Below are positions 34,928 to 42,938 of a stretch of DNA of 64,000 nucleotides, piece after piece. The position numbers were made by a program, and so were the translations under genes. The notes under the pieces are model-generated. The model was not told the DNA's origin, did not search any database, and saw only the letters and a program-made list of their open reading frames with translations. Origin of the DNA: Lachnospiraceae bacterium (GTDB lineage Bacteria > Bacillota > Clostridia > Lachnospirales > Lachnospiraceae); contig JAAWCS010000042.1 of assembly GCA_022793375.1 (NCBI GenBank), positions 1 to 64,000 of the forward strand, read 5' to 3'. The first letter of the stretch is position 1; each line of letters opens with the position of its first letter.

Positions 34928-35473
34928 TCAAAAAATCCCAATCAGTTTCCCAACCCAGTACAAAAGCCCCAGCACCCAGCTGGTAAACACCCCAAACAAA
35001 ATCACCGGCCCGGCAATCGTAAAAATCTTGCACCCGATCCCGAACACATGCCCCTCCTTCTTATATTCAATCGCCGGCGAAACCATGGAATTGGCGAAGC
35101 CGGTGATCGGCACCAGCGCCCCGGCGCCGCCGAATTTCACAATCGATCCAAACCAGTTAAAGCCGGTCAGCAGGATTGCCGCCCCCACCAATGTGATCGA
35201 CGTCCAGGTACCGGCCGCCTCCTTTTCGATGCCATACGAAAGATACCAGGCCGTCAGCGCCTGCCCGATACAGCAGATGATGCCGCCTGTCAAAAACGCT
35301 TTCGCCATGTTGGCCGGCGTATTGTGCGTCGGCGTTACGGCCTTGACATACTGCTCGTATGCCTCCGGCGACATATTTTCGCCGGCCTGCCTGGCCATGT
35401 CCTTTGCCTGCTCCTGTTTTTCTGTCCTCTCGCCGGCCCTGTCCGGCTGCTTTTGCGTTTCGCTCTCCGCCAT
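34928..35473 (-). CDS. spoVAC: Stage V sporulation protein AC
   Basis: 181 residues. After a polar N-terminus of about 35 residues comes the family core: YVKAVTPTHNTPANMAKAFLTGGIICCIGQAL, then GAGALVPITGFANSMVSPAIEYKKEGHVFGIGCKIFTIAGPVILFG. Four to five membrane helices. In Bacillus it forms part of the inner-membrane channel that moves dipicolinate into the spore. Here it stands alone, without spoVAD or spoVAE, under a sigma-G-like promoter. Confidence 0.95.
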   Translation of the reverse strand: MAESETQKQPDRAGERTEKQEQAKDMARQAGENMSPEAYEQYVKAVTPTHNTPANMAKAFLTGGIICCIGQALTAWYLSYGIEKEAAGTWTSITLVGAAILLTGFNWFGSIVKFGGAGALVPITGFANSMVSPAIEYKKEGHVFGIGCKIFTIAGPVILFGVFTSWVLGLLYWVGKLIGIF

Positions 35474-35605
35474 ACCGCAACTTCCTTCCTGAATTACTGT
35501 CCCCGGTTTTCCGGGCCAAGGCGCCCTGGGATGCTTCTGCGCTCTTTCCCCTTCGCCCGTATTCCCGGGACGTTTCTTTACCCCTGTGGTTGTCAGGTTT
35601 AGTGT

Positions 35606-35635
35606 CAGTATGGCTGTCTTTTCTTCATTTTATGC
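35606..35635 (-). promoter_or_regulatory. Sigma-G-like promoter of spoVAC
   Basis: Minus-strand GCATA (35631-35635), 18-bp spacer, CATACTG (35606-35612). This fits the forespore sigma-G pattern GHATR-18-CATnHTA with only the last base off. It lies about 130 bases before the spoVAC ATG. The remaining spacer up to the PAS gene holds no other feature. Confidence 0.6.
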
Positions 35636-35677
35636 GAAATTCCTTTTTGCTGCCGGCTGCCGCCTTTTTCAAAACGA

Positions 35678-36058
35678 TTACCAAAAATCGTACCGCTTTC
35701 CTGTCTCTGCGTTGCGGTATTCATGCTTTTCGTAATATCCGATCAGCGTCCCCGCTTCATCCCGAAGCGCCACCATGTATATGTCCTTATTCTGCTTCTC
35801 ATTATGGCTCGTATAGATACGGTTATGTTCCTTATCTTCCGCAAACCAGCAAACAACCTTTTGAATCTGTTCTTTTGACCGCGCATTGTGGCAATCCAAA
35901 AGGCTCTTTCCCAGCAAATGCCCGCCGCCCCACTTTTCGTAGTTCTTTTTTGCGGCCGGATTCATATAAAGTATCTCGTGCCGCAAATTGCAGATCACAA
36001 CGGCGCAGCGGTCTTGCTCCGCCATGCTCTCAAAAAAAGGTGCCAGTTCCGTTTTCAC
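35678..36058 (-). CDS. PAS-domain protein
   Basis: 126 residues, all one PAS fold: DRCAVVICNLRHEILYMNPAAKKNYEKWGGGHLLGKSLLDCHNARSKEQIQKVV, then YMVALRDEAGTLIGYYEKHEYRN. No kinase, cyclase or HTH attached. Its start overlaps the stop of the aminotransferase gene by 4 bases, so the two are translated together. It may bind a small ligand or cofactor; target unknown. Confidence 0.85.
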   Translation of the reverse strand: MKTELAPFFESMAEQDRCAVVICNLRHEILYMNPAAKKNYEKWGGGHLLGKSLLDCHNARSKEQIQKVVCWFAEDKEHNRIYTSHNEKQNKDIYMVALRDEAGTLIGYYEKHEYRNAETGKRYDFW

Positions 36059-37239
36059 CGCTCTTTTCCCCCTTCCTTCTCCACAAACGCCTCGACTCCC
36101 TGTTTTAGCCGCTTGAGACCGTCTTTCAGCCGTATCCGCGGGCAGGCGATATTCATGCGCAGAAACTGCCGGCCGTTCCCGCCATACTGACTGCCGGCCG
36201 TCACATAAAGACCGGTGTGCTCCCGTAAGAAGCGGCAGAAGCGCACCGCATCCCCGGTTATGCGTCCGCAGTCAATCCACAAAAGATAGGTAGCTTCCGA
36301 GGGAACCAGATAAAGCGCCGGCAATTCCTGTTCAAGGAATTGTCCCGCATACTCTTTATTCCCCTGGATGTACTCCCGCAGTGCAAGCAGCCAGGGTCTG
36401 CCCTTTGTAAAGGCGGCTGTCGCCGCCTCCGCCGCGAATACGTTCGGCTCCGCCACCTCGTCGGTATTCAGTCCCCGGTTCACCTTATGGCGCAGATTTT
36501 CCTCTGCCACCACCACTGCCGCGGTCTGCAGGCCGGCCAGATTGAAGGTTTTGGTAGGGGCAATGCAGGTAATGCTGTTCTGACGGCAAGCCTCCGATAC
36601 GGAAGCAAACGGTATGTAATCCCGGCCGGGAGCCGTTAAGTCACAATGAATTTCATCGGAGATGACGCGCACATGATACTTTTGGCACAGCTCCCCCACG
36701 CGGGACAGCGTCTCCCGGTCCCAGATTTTTCCGACCGGATTGTGAGGATTGCATAGAATCATCAATGTCGTCTGCGGGTCTTTCAGTTTTTCCTCCAGAT
36801 CTTCAAAATCCATCTCGTACTGCCCGCCTTTGTAGCGCAGAGGATTTTCCAGCACCCGCCGGCCGTTGTTGACGACGGAATTGAAGAAAATATTGTAAAC
36901 CGGCGTCTGCACGAGCACATTTTCATTGGGGGTCGTCAATTTGCGCACCATGCTGGAAATTGCCGGTATAACGCCGGTACAGAAAATCAGCCATTCCGGG
37001 CGGATCGGAAAATCATGATATTTCTCCCACCAGCCGCCGACCGCCTCATACCAGGCCTCCGGTATGCTGGTATAGCCATAGATCTCATGAGCCGCCCGCT
37101 CCTGTATTGCCCGGCAAATCTCCGGCGCCGCAGCAAAATCCATATCCGCCACCCACATGGGCAGTTCTCCCTCTGCCACCTCCCATTTCAGGGAATGCGT
37201 ATGACGCCGTTCGATGCATGTGTCAAAATCATAGTTCAT
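36055..37239 (-). CDS. MalY/PatB-type PLP C-S lyase / aminotransferase
   Basis: 394 residues from the ATG at 37239 (MNYDFDTCIERRHTHSLKWE), which has AAGGAGGG. Fold-type I signatures: ELPMWVADMDFAAAPEI, LCNPHNPVGKIWDRETL, RVISDEIHCDLTAPG and the PLP lysine in CIAPTKTFNLAGLQTA. PatB/MalY enzymes cleave cystathionine or cysteine conjugates, releasing sulfide and pyruvate; some are also transcription modulators. Own promoter, and coupled to a PAS gene. Confidence 0.93.
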   Translation of the reverse strand: MNYDFDTCIERRHTHSLKWEVAEGELPMWVADMDFAAAPEICRAIQERAAHEIYGYTSIPEAWYEAVGGWWEKYHDFPIRPEWLIFCTGVIPAISSMVRKLTTPNENVLVQTPVYNIFFNSVVNNGRRVLENPLRYKGGQYEMDFEDLEEKLKDPQTTLMILCNPHNPVGKIWDRETLSRVGELCQKYHVRVISDEIHCDLTAPGRDYIPFASVSEACRQNSITCIAPTKTFNLAGLQTAAVVVAEENLRHKVNRGLNTDEVAEPNVFAAEAATAAFTKGRPWLLALREYIQGNKEYAGQFLEQELPALYLVPSEATYLLWIDCGRITGDAVRFCRFLREHTGLYVTAGSQYGGNGRQFLRMNIACPRIRLKDGLKRLKQGVEAFVEKEGGKER

Positions 37240-37269
37240 CTGTCTTTGCCCTCCTTCTGTCCTGCCAAC

Positions 37270-37298
37270 AGTATAGCGCAAAGCTTCCGGCGTGGCAA
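37270..37298 (-). promoter_or_regulatory. Promoter of the MalY/PatB gene
   Basis: Minus-strand TTGCCA (37293-37298), 17-bp spacer, TATACT (37270-37275). Confidence 0.75.
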
Positions 37299-37342
37299 GT
37301 ACCCGCCGCCGATCTTTGAAAGACCCGGCCACCGCATATTTT

Positions 37343-37777
37343 TCAGGCCGCTATATTATAGAAGAAATAGACCAGAGAACCGACCGTTTTTCCCAGACCG
37401 ATCCCTGCAATTACATACTGAATTCCCACTGACAGACGAATGCGCCGGTTGATGGTCGGTATCGTGTCAAGGGTCTCCGCCAGCGACATCACCAGACAGC
37501 CCACAAAAACGCCGCTGCACAGCCCCCAGACTGTCAAAAATACGATTCCACCAAACAGCGGCACCCTAAACAGGTTGACCAGATTGCCAAAAAAAGCGCC
37601 CAGCACAATCCAGTTTTCATATCGCTTGATCTGCGAGGCGGTATGCGTCCGGGCCGCCAGCCGGGGGACCAGGCCCAAAATCGTAATAAACGCAAACACC
37701 CCTGCCGCCACCAGGCCGCCGCCGCTCACCCCCACAAACAGCAGCCCAGCCTGCCTTGCGATCCAGCTAATGGACAT
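37343..37777 (-). CDS. spoVAB: Stage V sporulation protein AB
   Basis: 144 residues with four membrane helices. LLFVGVSGGGLVAAGVFAFITILGLVPRLAARTHTASQIKRYENWIVLGAFFGNL and ETLDTIPTINRRIRLSVGIQYVIAGIGLGKTVGSLVYF match SpoVAB. Part of the dipicolinate-transport complex of the forespore membrane. Its start overlaps the end of spoVAA by 11 bases. Confidence 0.93.
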   Translation of the reverse strand: MSISWIARQAGLLFVGVSGGGLVAAGVFAFITILGLVPRLAARTHTASQIKRYENWIVLGAFFGNLVNLFRVPLFGGIVFLTVWGLCSGVFVGCLVMSLAETLDTIPTINRRIRLSVGIQYVIAGIGLGKTVGSLVYFFYNIAA

Positions 37778-38396
37778 CGATTCCCGACTCCTTTCTCGAC
37801 GCGTTTTGAATGATCGCCGTATCTACCTCGTCCTCGTAAAGGCGCATCTGCACCTCAATCGGCGTCGGATCGGTGGTCAGCTTCCGCTTTCCAAAATGAT
37901 TAAAAAATATCAGAACGCCCAAAAGAAGCCCCAGCGAATACCCGATCTCCAGCACCGTAATGCCGTCGGACTCTTCCTTCATCACCAGGTAATAGACATC
38001 CTTAAATATTTCCGCCACCGAACCGTCGTTGTTGAAGGTCATAATCGCAAAGGCCGCCCCGAAAAACACGATCAGGCAGACCGCCGCCGTCTTTAGCCAG
38101 TCCGCCGCTCCGATCCTGCGCACCTTGGGCTGATAATCGATAATAAAATCGACCTCTCCCAGGTTCGTTACTTCTGCCTTCGGTTCCAGCTTCTGAATCT
38201 GTTCCACCACGTCCAGAACCGAACATACGTAGCGGTTCTCCTTCTTGTCGTGAATCGTCATCAGCTTAATCGCCCTGCACTTATTTTCCAGCGTGCGGTC
38301 CGTACACCATACCTTGGCCGCCTGGCTTAGAAAAACGTCCTGCTCATGCACCTCGCTGTTCTTTTCCGCTTTCAGATACACGGTGACGCTGCTCAT
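37767..38396 (-). CDS. spoVAA: Stage V sporulation protein AA
   Basis: 209 residues from the ATG at 38396, which overlaps the stop of the small upstream gene by 4 bases. The soluble N-domain (MSSVTVYLKAEKNSEVHEQDVFLSQAAKVWC..., RYVCSVLDVVEQI) is followed by two membrane helices (AAVCLIVFFGAAFAIMTF and IGYSLGLLLGVLIFF). The standard partner of SpoVAB. Confidence 0.93.
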   Translation of the reverse strand: MSSVTVYLKAEKNSEVHEQDVFLSQAAKVWCTDRTLENKCRAIKLMTIHDKKENRYVCSVLDVVEQIQKLEPKAEVTNLGEVDFIIDYQPKVRRIGAADWLKTAAVCLIVFFGAAFAIMTFNNDGSVAEIFKDVYYLVMKEESDGITVLEIGYSLGLLLGVLIFFNHFGKRKLTTDPTPIEVQMRLYEDEVDTAIIQNASRKESGIDVH

Positions 38397-38608
38397 AGTT
38401 CCTGCTCCTGCGCCCGATTCTGCATGAGCGGGCTGTCCGTCCATACCGGATTTTGCACCCATGCCCGCTCCTCCTGCGCCCGGTGTTCCACCTGCACCAT
38501 AGTGCCGGCCCGCGAACGATCCGCCTGATACAGCTTAGAAAAGCAGTACCAGGCTGCCGCCAGAATCACGATTGCAAACAAGGCCGCCAACAACTTTTTT
38601 CTTACCAT
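38393..38608 (-). CDS. Small membrane-anchored protein upstream of spoVAA
   Basis: 71 residues from the ATG at 38608, with AGAGGG upstream. One N-terminal helix (KKLLAALFAIVILAAAWYCFSKLY), then a polar, Glu/Gln-rich tail. No family recognised. Its stop overlaps the spoVAA start (ATGA), so it is translated as part of the spoVA transcript and may be a spore-membrane accessory protein. Confidence 0.7.
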   Translation of the reverse strand: MVRKKLLAALFAIVILAAAWYCFSKLYQADRSRAGTMVQVEHRAQEERAWVQNPVWTDSPLMQNRAQEQEL

Positions 38609-38625
38609 ACGTTTCACCCTCTTCT

Positions 38626-38659
38626 ATAAAAAAATGAGACACTCATTAGTATCTCATTT
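38626..38659 (-). terminator. Terminator between sigF and the spoVA genes
   Basis: A perfect 12-bp stem with one G-T pair (38632-38643 with 38648-38659) and AATG loop is followed on the minus strand by TTTTTTTA. Its 5' arm contains the sigF stop codon. Confidence 0.85.
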
Positions 38660-39382
38660 TCCGTACAGTTTATCCCGCATGGACTTCAATATTTTTTTCT
38701 CCAGCCGCGAAACCTGCACCTGGGAGATTCCCAGCATTCCGGCAATCTGTGTCTGCGTACATTCTTCAAAGTAGCGCAGGCGGATAATCTCCCGCTCCTG
38801 CGGCTTTAGCTCCTCCAATAATTCCACCAGGACCAGACGATTGACCGCTTGTTCCTGGTCGTTCTTTTCATCCTCCAGCTTGTCGATCAGGCAGATTTCA
38901 TTGCCCTCTCCCCGATAAATCGTCTTGTACAGCGATTCCACCTCCGCCCCGGAATCCAGGGCTGCCGCCAATTCTTCCGTACAGATCCCCATGCGGGCCG
39001 CCAGCTCCTCGACCGTCGGCTCCCGCCCCAGTTCCCCTGCCATCTCCTCCCTGGCCGTCCGCGCCCGCGCCGCCAGTTCCTTCAGCGAACGGCTCACCTT
39101 CAGCATCCCGTCGTCGCGGATGAAACGTTTCACTTCTCCCACGATCATCGGAACCGCATACGTTGAAAAGCGCACGTCATACGATAAATCGAATTTATCG
39201 ATCGCCTTTATCAGTCCGATGCTGCCTATCTGAAATAAATCCTCCGGTTCATGCCCTCGTCCCGCAAAGCGCTTGACAATGCTCCAAACCAGACCCATAT
39301 TGTCTGTTACCAGCCGATCCCTGGCCGTCTTATCCCCTGCGTGTGCCGACTCAATCAAAGCCATCGTCTCGTCCATACACAT
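38654..39382 (-). CDS. sigF: Forespore sigma factor SigF
   Basis: 242 residues from the ATG at 39382, which has GGAG 5 bases upstream. Region 2: LVTDNMGLVWSIVKRFAGRGHEPEDLFQIGSIGLIKAIDKFDLSYDVRFSTYAVPMIVGEVKRFIRDDG. Region 3: ELGREPTVEELAARMGI. Region 4 HTH: LRYFEECTQTQIAGMLGISQVQVSRLEKKIL. It starts forespore transcription after septation and is held by SpoIIAB until SpoIIAA frees it. Confidence 0.98.
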   Translation of the reverse strand: MCMDETMALIESAHAGDKTARDRLVTDNMGLVWSIVKRFAGRGHEPEDLFQIGSIGLIKAIDKFDLSYDVRFSTYAVPMIVGEVKRFIRDDGMLKVSRSLKELAARARTAREEMAGELGREPTVEELAARMGICTEELAAALDSGAEVESLYKTIYRGEGNEICLIDKLEDEKNDQEQAVNRLVLVELLEELKPQEREIIRLRYFEECTQTQIAGMLGISQVQVSRLEKKILKSMRDKLYGK

Positions 39383-39404
39383 CACGTCTCCTGTCCGGGG
39401 ATTC

Positions 39405-39830
39405 TCACTCCTTTGCCCTGCCTATGGTTTTTTTCATGGTAACGGCCGTCCCCTCGCCAGGCCGCGACTCCACGGTAAGTTCATCCATAAACGCTTCCAT
39501 AAACGAAAAACCCATTCCCGAGCGCTCTTCGGACGGTTTCGAGGTATAGAGCGGCTCCATCGCCTGCTTCACATTCAAAATCCCGATTCCCTTGTCGATC
39601 ACCCGCACGGTCGCCTCGTTTCCTTCGATCGCCGCCTCCACACGGATGATTCCCTCCCGGCCCTCATAGCCATGGATAATGCAGTTGGTCACGGCCTCCG
39701 ATACGGCGGTTTTTATATCGTCCAGTTCCTCCACCGTCGGATCCAGCCGCGACAAAAACACAGCTACCACCACCCTGGCAAACTGCTCGTTGCAGGAACG
39801 GCTTTCCATCTCAAAACTCATTCTTTCCAT
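39405..39830 (-). CDS. spoIIAB: Anti-sigma F factor / kinase SpoIIAB
   Basis: 141 residues of GHKL-ATPase type: VEELDDIKTAVSEAVTNCIIHGYEG (N-box), VRVIDKGIGI (G1), SEERSGMGFSFMEAFMDEL (G2). It binds SigF and phosphorylates SpoIIAA. Middle gene of spoIIAA-spoIIAB-sigF, 24 and 22 bases from its neighbours. Confidence 0.98.
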   Translation of the reverse strand: MERMSFEMESRSCNEQFARVVVAVFLSRLDPTVEELDDIKTAVSEAVTNCIIHGYEGREGIIRVEAAIEGNEATVRVIDKGIGILNVKQAMEPLYTSKPSEERSGMGFSFMEAFMDELTVESRPGEGTAVTMKKTIGRAKE

Positions 39831-39854
39831 CCTTATCTCCCTTTCTATCCCCTG

Positions 39855-40178
39855 TTACTGCCTGTTCTCCCATTCCGGCACCAGCTGATCCACCCCGGAA
39901 ATCCGCAGGATCCGGCGAATCCTTTCATCTGCGTTGCAGACCGCGACCCGGCCGCCGATCTCCCGCATCCGCTTATAACGCCCCAGAATCGCCCCGATCC
40001 CCGAGCTGTCCATAAAGCTTGTCCGCGAAAAATCAAACACGATCTGCCGGATCCCGCCCTGCTGCAGATACGCCTCGGTCCTCTCGCGGATTTCCTGGCT
40101 GCTGTGATGGTCAATCTCCGGCGGTAAATGCAAAAACAAGGTGCCGCCCATTCGTTCATAGTCCATTTGCTGACTCAT
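39855..40178 (-). CDS. spoIIAA: Anti-anti-sigma factor SpoIIAA
   Basis: 107 residues of STAS fold, with the phospho-acceptor serine in FSRTSFMDSSGIGAILGRYKRM. Dephosphorylated by SpoIIE, it traps SpoIIAB and frees SigF. AGGAGG precedes the ATG. The upstream spacer also contains the terminator of the TPR gene; I could not settle its promoter (a sigma-H/Spo0A type is expected). Confidence 0.97.
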   Translation of the reverse strand: MSQQMDYERMGGTLFLHLPPEIDHHSSQEIRERTEAYLQQGGIRQIVFDFSRTSFMDSSGIGAILGRYKRMREIGGRVAVCNADERIRRILRISGVDQLVPEWENRQ

Positions 40179-40203
40179 ACGATCCTCCTGTCAGGAATAG
40201 TAT

Positions 40204-40261
40204 AAAAATAAGAGAGCATATACCGGAAAGAATTCTGTTTCTCTTTCGTAGTATATGCTCT
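40204..40261 (-). terminator. Terminator of the TPR/zinc-ribbon gene
   Basis: AGAGCATATAC (40213-40223) pairs perfectly with GTATATGCTCT (40251-40261); the minus-strand tail CTTATTTTT follows. It isolates the spoIIA operon from read-through. Confidence 0.85.
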
Positions 40262-40314
40262 TTAAACTCACGCATATTGCCGGTATGGCGCGCGAAGCCG
40301 CCAAACCGGCCCCC

Positions 40315-41697
40315 TTAGCGGATATACGTTGCCGCCTGCTGGGCAAAATTGCTCTCCGGAGCAATCTCGATGATCTTCTCAAAATGCGGGTTCGCCGACT
40401 CCTGCTCCCCCATATTCAGATAGGCAAGCCCCAGCCAGAAATGCGCCTCCACCGTCTCTTCCTCCGGCGCGAGATCCAGACACGTCAGGAAATACTCGGT
40501 CGACGTCTCGAACTGGCGGCTGTCATACTGCCGCCGCCCCGCCTCCAGCAGCACGGTATATCCGTTGGTCTTAAATTCCTCGTCCATCGACTGATATACG
40601 TCGCGAAACGTGCGGTCCGGCACCTGCGACGCGTCCACGGTCAAAAACATCTTGATCCCCTGCAGGTATTCGTCCGCGGCCAGCAGCTGGCTGGCTTCCA
40701 GAAGCTTTCCGTATTCTTTCACCACGTTCGACGTATTGTCGTCGGCGGACTGCACATTCTCCTGCAGCTTGGCAATGCGCTCATTGAGCGCTTCGATCTC
40801 GCTTTCATTGGCTGTAATAATCGCTTCCTTCGCCGACAGCCGTTCATTATACGAATTGATCGTCTGGTTAAAATCGTCGCGCAGACTGCTGATGCGCGAC
40901 GGCATAATCAGATACGCCACCAGCGCGGCGCCCAGCGCCAGTCCGATCAGCACCTCTATTACGGTCTGCAGGCCGATCTTGTTCTCTTTATAGGTCGGGA
41001 CAATGACGTCGTTGCCGCTCAGCTGGCGGCGCACCTGCGCATCCTTGCTGACCACGGCTTTCTCCTTGACCGCCGTCTTATGCACTTCCTTTTGCCCCAG
41101 CTCCTCCGCAAAGCGCAGAGCCATGGGATGGCAGCGGTCCACTTTCAGCGCCGCCTCGACATAGGCTGCCGCCTTGGCCGGCTGTCTGGCCTTAAAATGC
41201 AGAAGCGCCAGCAAAAGATTTGCCTTTACCATCTTGGGATTTGTGGACAGCACTTTATTTAACTGGAGAATCGCCAGATCCTCGCTGTCTCCTTTGGCAT
41301 AGCGCAGCGCCTGATTGTACTTGCGGATTGTCAAGTTTCCCTTCTGCAGTTCCACCTGATCCGACTGCACCTTGACTAACAAATCCGACGCATGATGCCC
41401 GGTTTCATCCATATTATCGCTCAAAACCCACTGAATGAGCGCCTCGGTGGTCTCGCCCATCTCATAGTAAATCAGGCCCAGCAGGTTGCGGGCTTCGGTA
41501 TTTTTCTTATACAGCAGAAGGCTGTTTTTCAAATCGTCAATCGCCCCGCTGAGATTACGCATCCGCGCCTTCTTCAGGGCTTCGTCGTAATAGCGCCAGG
41601 ACGCCGCCACAATCTTTTTAAACAGGCGCACATCTTGTCCGCAGGTAAGGCAGATATCCCCCTTACCCAATCTGTTTCCGCAGTGAAAACAATTCAT
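40315..41697 (-). CDS. Membrane TPR protein with N-terminal zinc ribbon
   Basis: 460 residues. Zinc ribbon CFHCGNRLGKGDICLTCG (3-20). Tetratricopeptide-like repeats follow, about 30-190 (YYDEALKKARMRNLSGAIDDL, NTEARNLLGLIYYEMGETTEAL, NPKMVKANLLLALLHFKARQP). One membrane helix (TVIEVLIGLALGAALVAYLIM) near 270, a coiled coil (SSLRDDFNQTINSYNERLSAKEAIITANESEIEALNERIAKLQENV), and more TPRs outside. A probable scaffold for cell-envelope work; function unknown. Confidence 0.85.
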   Translation of the reverse strand: MNCFHCGNRLGKGDICLTCGQDVRLFKKIVAASWRYYDEALKKARMRNLSGAIDDLKNSLLLYKKNTEARNLLGLIYYEMGETTEALIQWVLSDNMDETGHHASDLLVKVQSDQVELQKGNLTIRKYNQALRYAKGDSEDLAILQLNKVLSTNPKMVKANLLLALLHFKARQPAKAAAYVEAALKVDRCHPMALRFAEELGQKEVHKTAVKEKAVVSKDAQVRRQLSGNDVIVPTYKENKIGLQTVIEVLIGLALGAALVAYLIMPSRISSLRDDFNQTINSYNERLSAKEAIITANESEIEALNERIAKLQENVQSADDNTSNVVKEYGKLLEASQLLAADEYLQGIKMFLTVDASQVPDRTFRDVYQSMDEEFKTNGYTVLLEAGRRQYDSRQFETSTEYFLTCLDLAPEEETVEAHFWLGLAYLNMGEQESANPHFEKIIEIAPESNFAQQAATYIR

Positions 41698-41721
41698 CCG
41701 TTTTCCGCTCCTATAAAGGTT

Positions 41722-41865
41722 CTATTGATTCTTCCGCTTTTCTTCCATCACTTCGGCCAAAAGATCCGTTATGTCCGCCGCCGTCTGGCTGCGCAGAATC
41801 GTCTCAACCTCGTCGATTTCCTTGCTCAAACGAAATTTTGCCAGCTCTTCTTCGAACTGAATCAT
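41722..41865 (-). CDS. 47-residue acidic protein of unknown function
   Basis: Short gene ahead of the TPR gene: ATG at 41865 with GAGAGGAGA 5 bases upstream, stop TAG at 41722, 24 bases before the TPR start codon. It begins MIQFEEELAKFRLSKEID and ends LAEVMEEKRKNQ: helical, highly charged, no membrane segment. The strong ribosome site and tight spacing indicate a real small protein, probably working with the TPR protein. Confidence 0.75.
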   Translation of the reverse strand: MIQFEEELAKFRLSKEIDEVETILRSQTAADITDLLAEVMEEKRKNQ

Positions 41866-42038
41866 AGCGTTCTCCTCTCTTATCCGTATCTGTAAACCTG
41901 CGGCCGGACCGGCGCAGATTAAGCTGAAGCAAGCTCATTCTTTACCAGCATACCATATCTTTCCTGTCTGTGCCATAACTTTTTCAAAAATATTTTCGAC
42001 AGGTTTTCTTATAAAATGCGCTCTGCGGCGCATATGCT

Positions 42039-42689
42039 TCAGATTTCACCCCTGCGAAGGGCCAAAAGCGCCTGATTGAGACTTTCGTACACGCCTGCGC
42101 TGATCCGGTAGATCTCCTGCGTCGGTTCTGCCAGGTCGGGAATCATCACCGCCGCACAGCCGGCGGCCGCGCCGGCCCGAATCCCGTTGACCGCGTCCTC
42201 AAATACATAGCAGTCCTCCGCAGACAGCCCCAGTCCCTTGGCCGCCAGCAAAAAAATCTCCGGATCGGGCTTGCCGCGCTTGATCTCCTGGCCGCTGACA
42301 ATGCAGTCGAAATAATCCGTGATCCCTGCTGTCCGCAGATTGTTCTCAATGACTGCCCTCGTACTGCTGCTGCCGATCGCCATCCGCACGCCGTTCTCTC
42401 TGAAAAATGTCAAAATCTCATGCAGGCCGGGTTTTTCGTCGATCGAAACCTGCGTCCGCTTTTCCACCATTTCCAGACAGCGCCGCACAAATTCCTGCAC
42501 ATCGATCGTAGGATAAAACGACCGGATCACCTCGAACATAGATTCTTTGCTGGTCCCGCTCACAGCCTTTAAAAACTCCGGCTTGTGCTCCACGCCAAAT
42601 TCCCCGGCCAGCGTCACCCAGCTTTCCTGATAGTATTTTTCCGTATCGAACAGCAGTCCGTCCATGTCAAAAATCGCGCCTTTTTTCAT
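42039..42689 (-). CDS. HAD-family phosphatase / beta-phosphoglucomutase-like
   Basis: 216 residues. Motif I DMDGLLFDTEKYYQESW, cap helices, motif II MAIGSSSTRAVIENN, motif III Lys in EIKRGKPDPEIFLLAAKGLGL, motif IV VFEDAVNGIRAGAAAGC. It hydrolyses or isomerises a small phosphorylated sugar; substrate not predictable. Monocistronic. Confidence 0.93.
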   Translation of the reverse strand: MKKGAIFDMDGLLFDTEKYYQESWVTLAGEFGVEHKPEFLKAVSGTSKESMFEVIRSFYPTIDVQEFVRRCLEMVEKRTQVSIDEKPGLHEILTFFRENGVRMAIGSSSTRAVIENNLRTAGITDYFDCIVSGQEIKRGKPDPEIFLLAAKGLGLSAEDCYVFEDAVNGIRAGAAAGCAAVMIPDLAEPTQEIYRISAGVYESLNQALLALRRGEI

Positions 42690-42861
42690 CCTCGTCCGCC
42701 TCCTGCATTCTGCTTTTGATATCGCGAGGCCTTTTCTCTGCTTTTATTGTCAGGAAAGGGCGCCGCTTCCTCGTCATTATAGCACAAATTCAGGTGCGTG
42801 GAAACAGAGAGTTTTTCTGCCGTATTTTTCGTCTCTTGCAGATACGAAAGCGGCGGTGGGC

Positions 42862-42897
42862 CAAAGAAAGCCTGCCGCTTTGTGGTTTGCGGCAGGC
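42862..42897 (-). terminator. Terminator of the flavoprotein gene
   Basis: GCCTGCCGC (42870-42878) pairs with GCGGCAGGC (42889-42897), minus-strand tail TTTCTTTG, 42 bases after the stop codon. Confidence 0.75.
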
Positions 42898-42938
42898 ATC
42901 TTGCTCTTGCTTTTTCGATTTCTTTTTATTGCGCGCGG

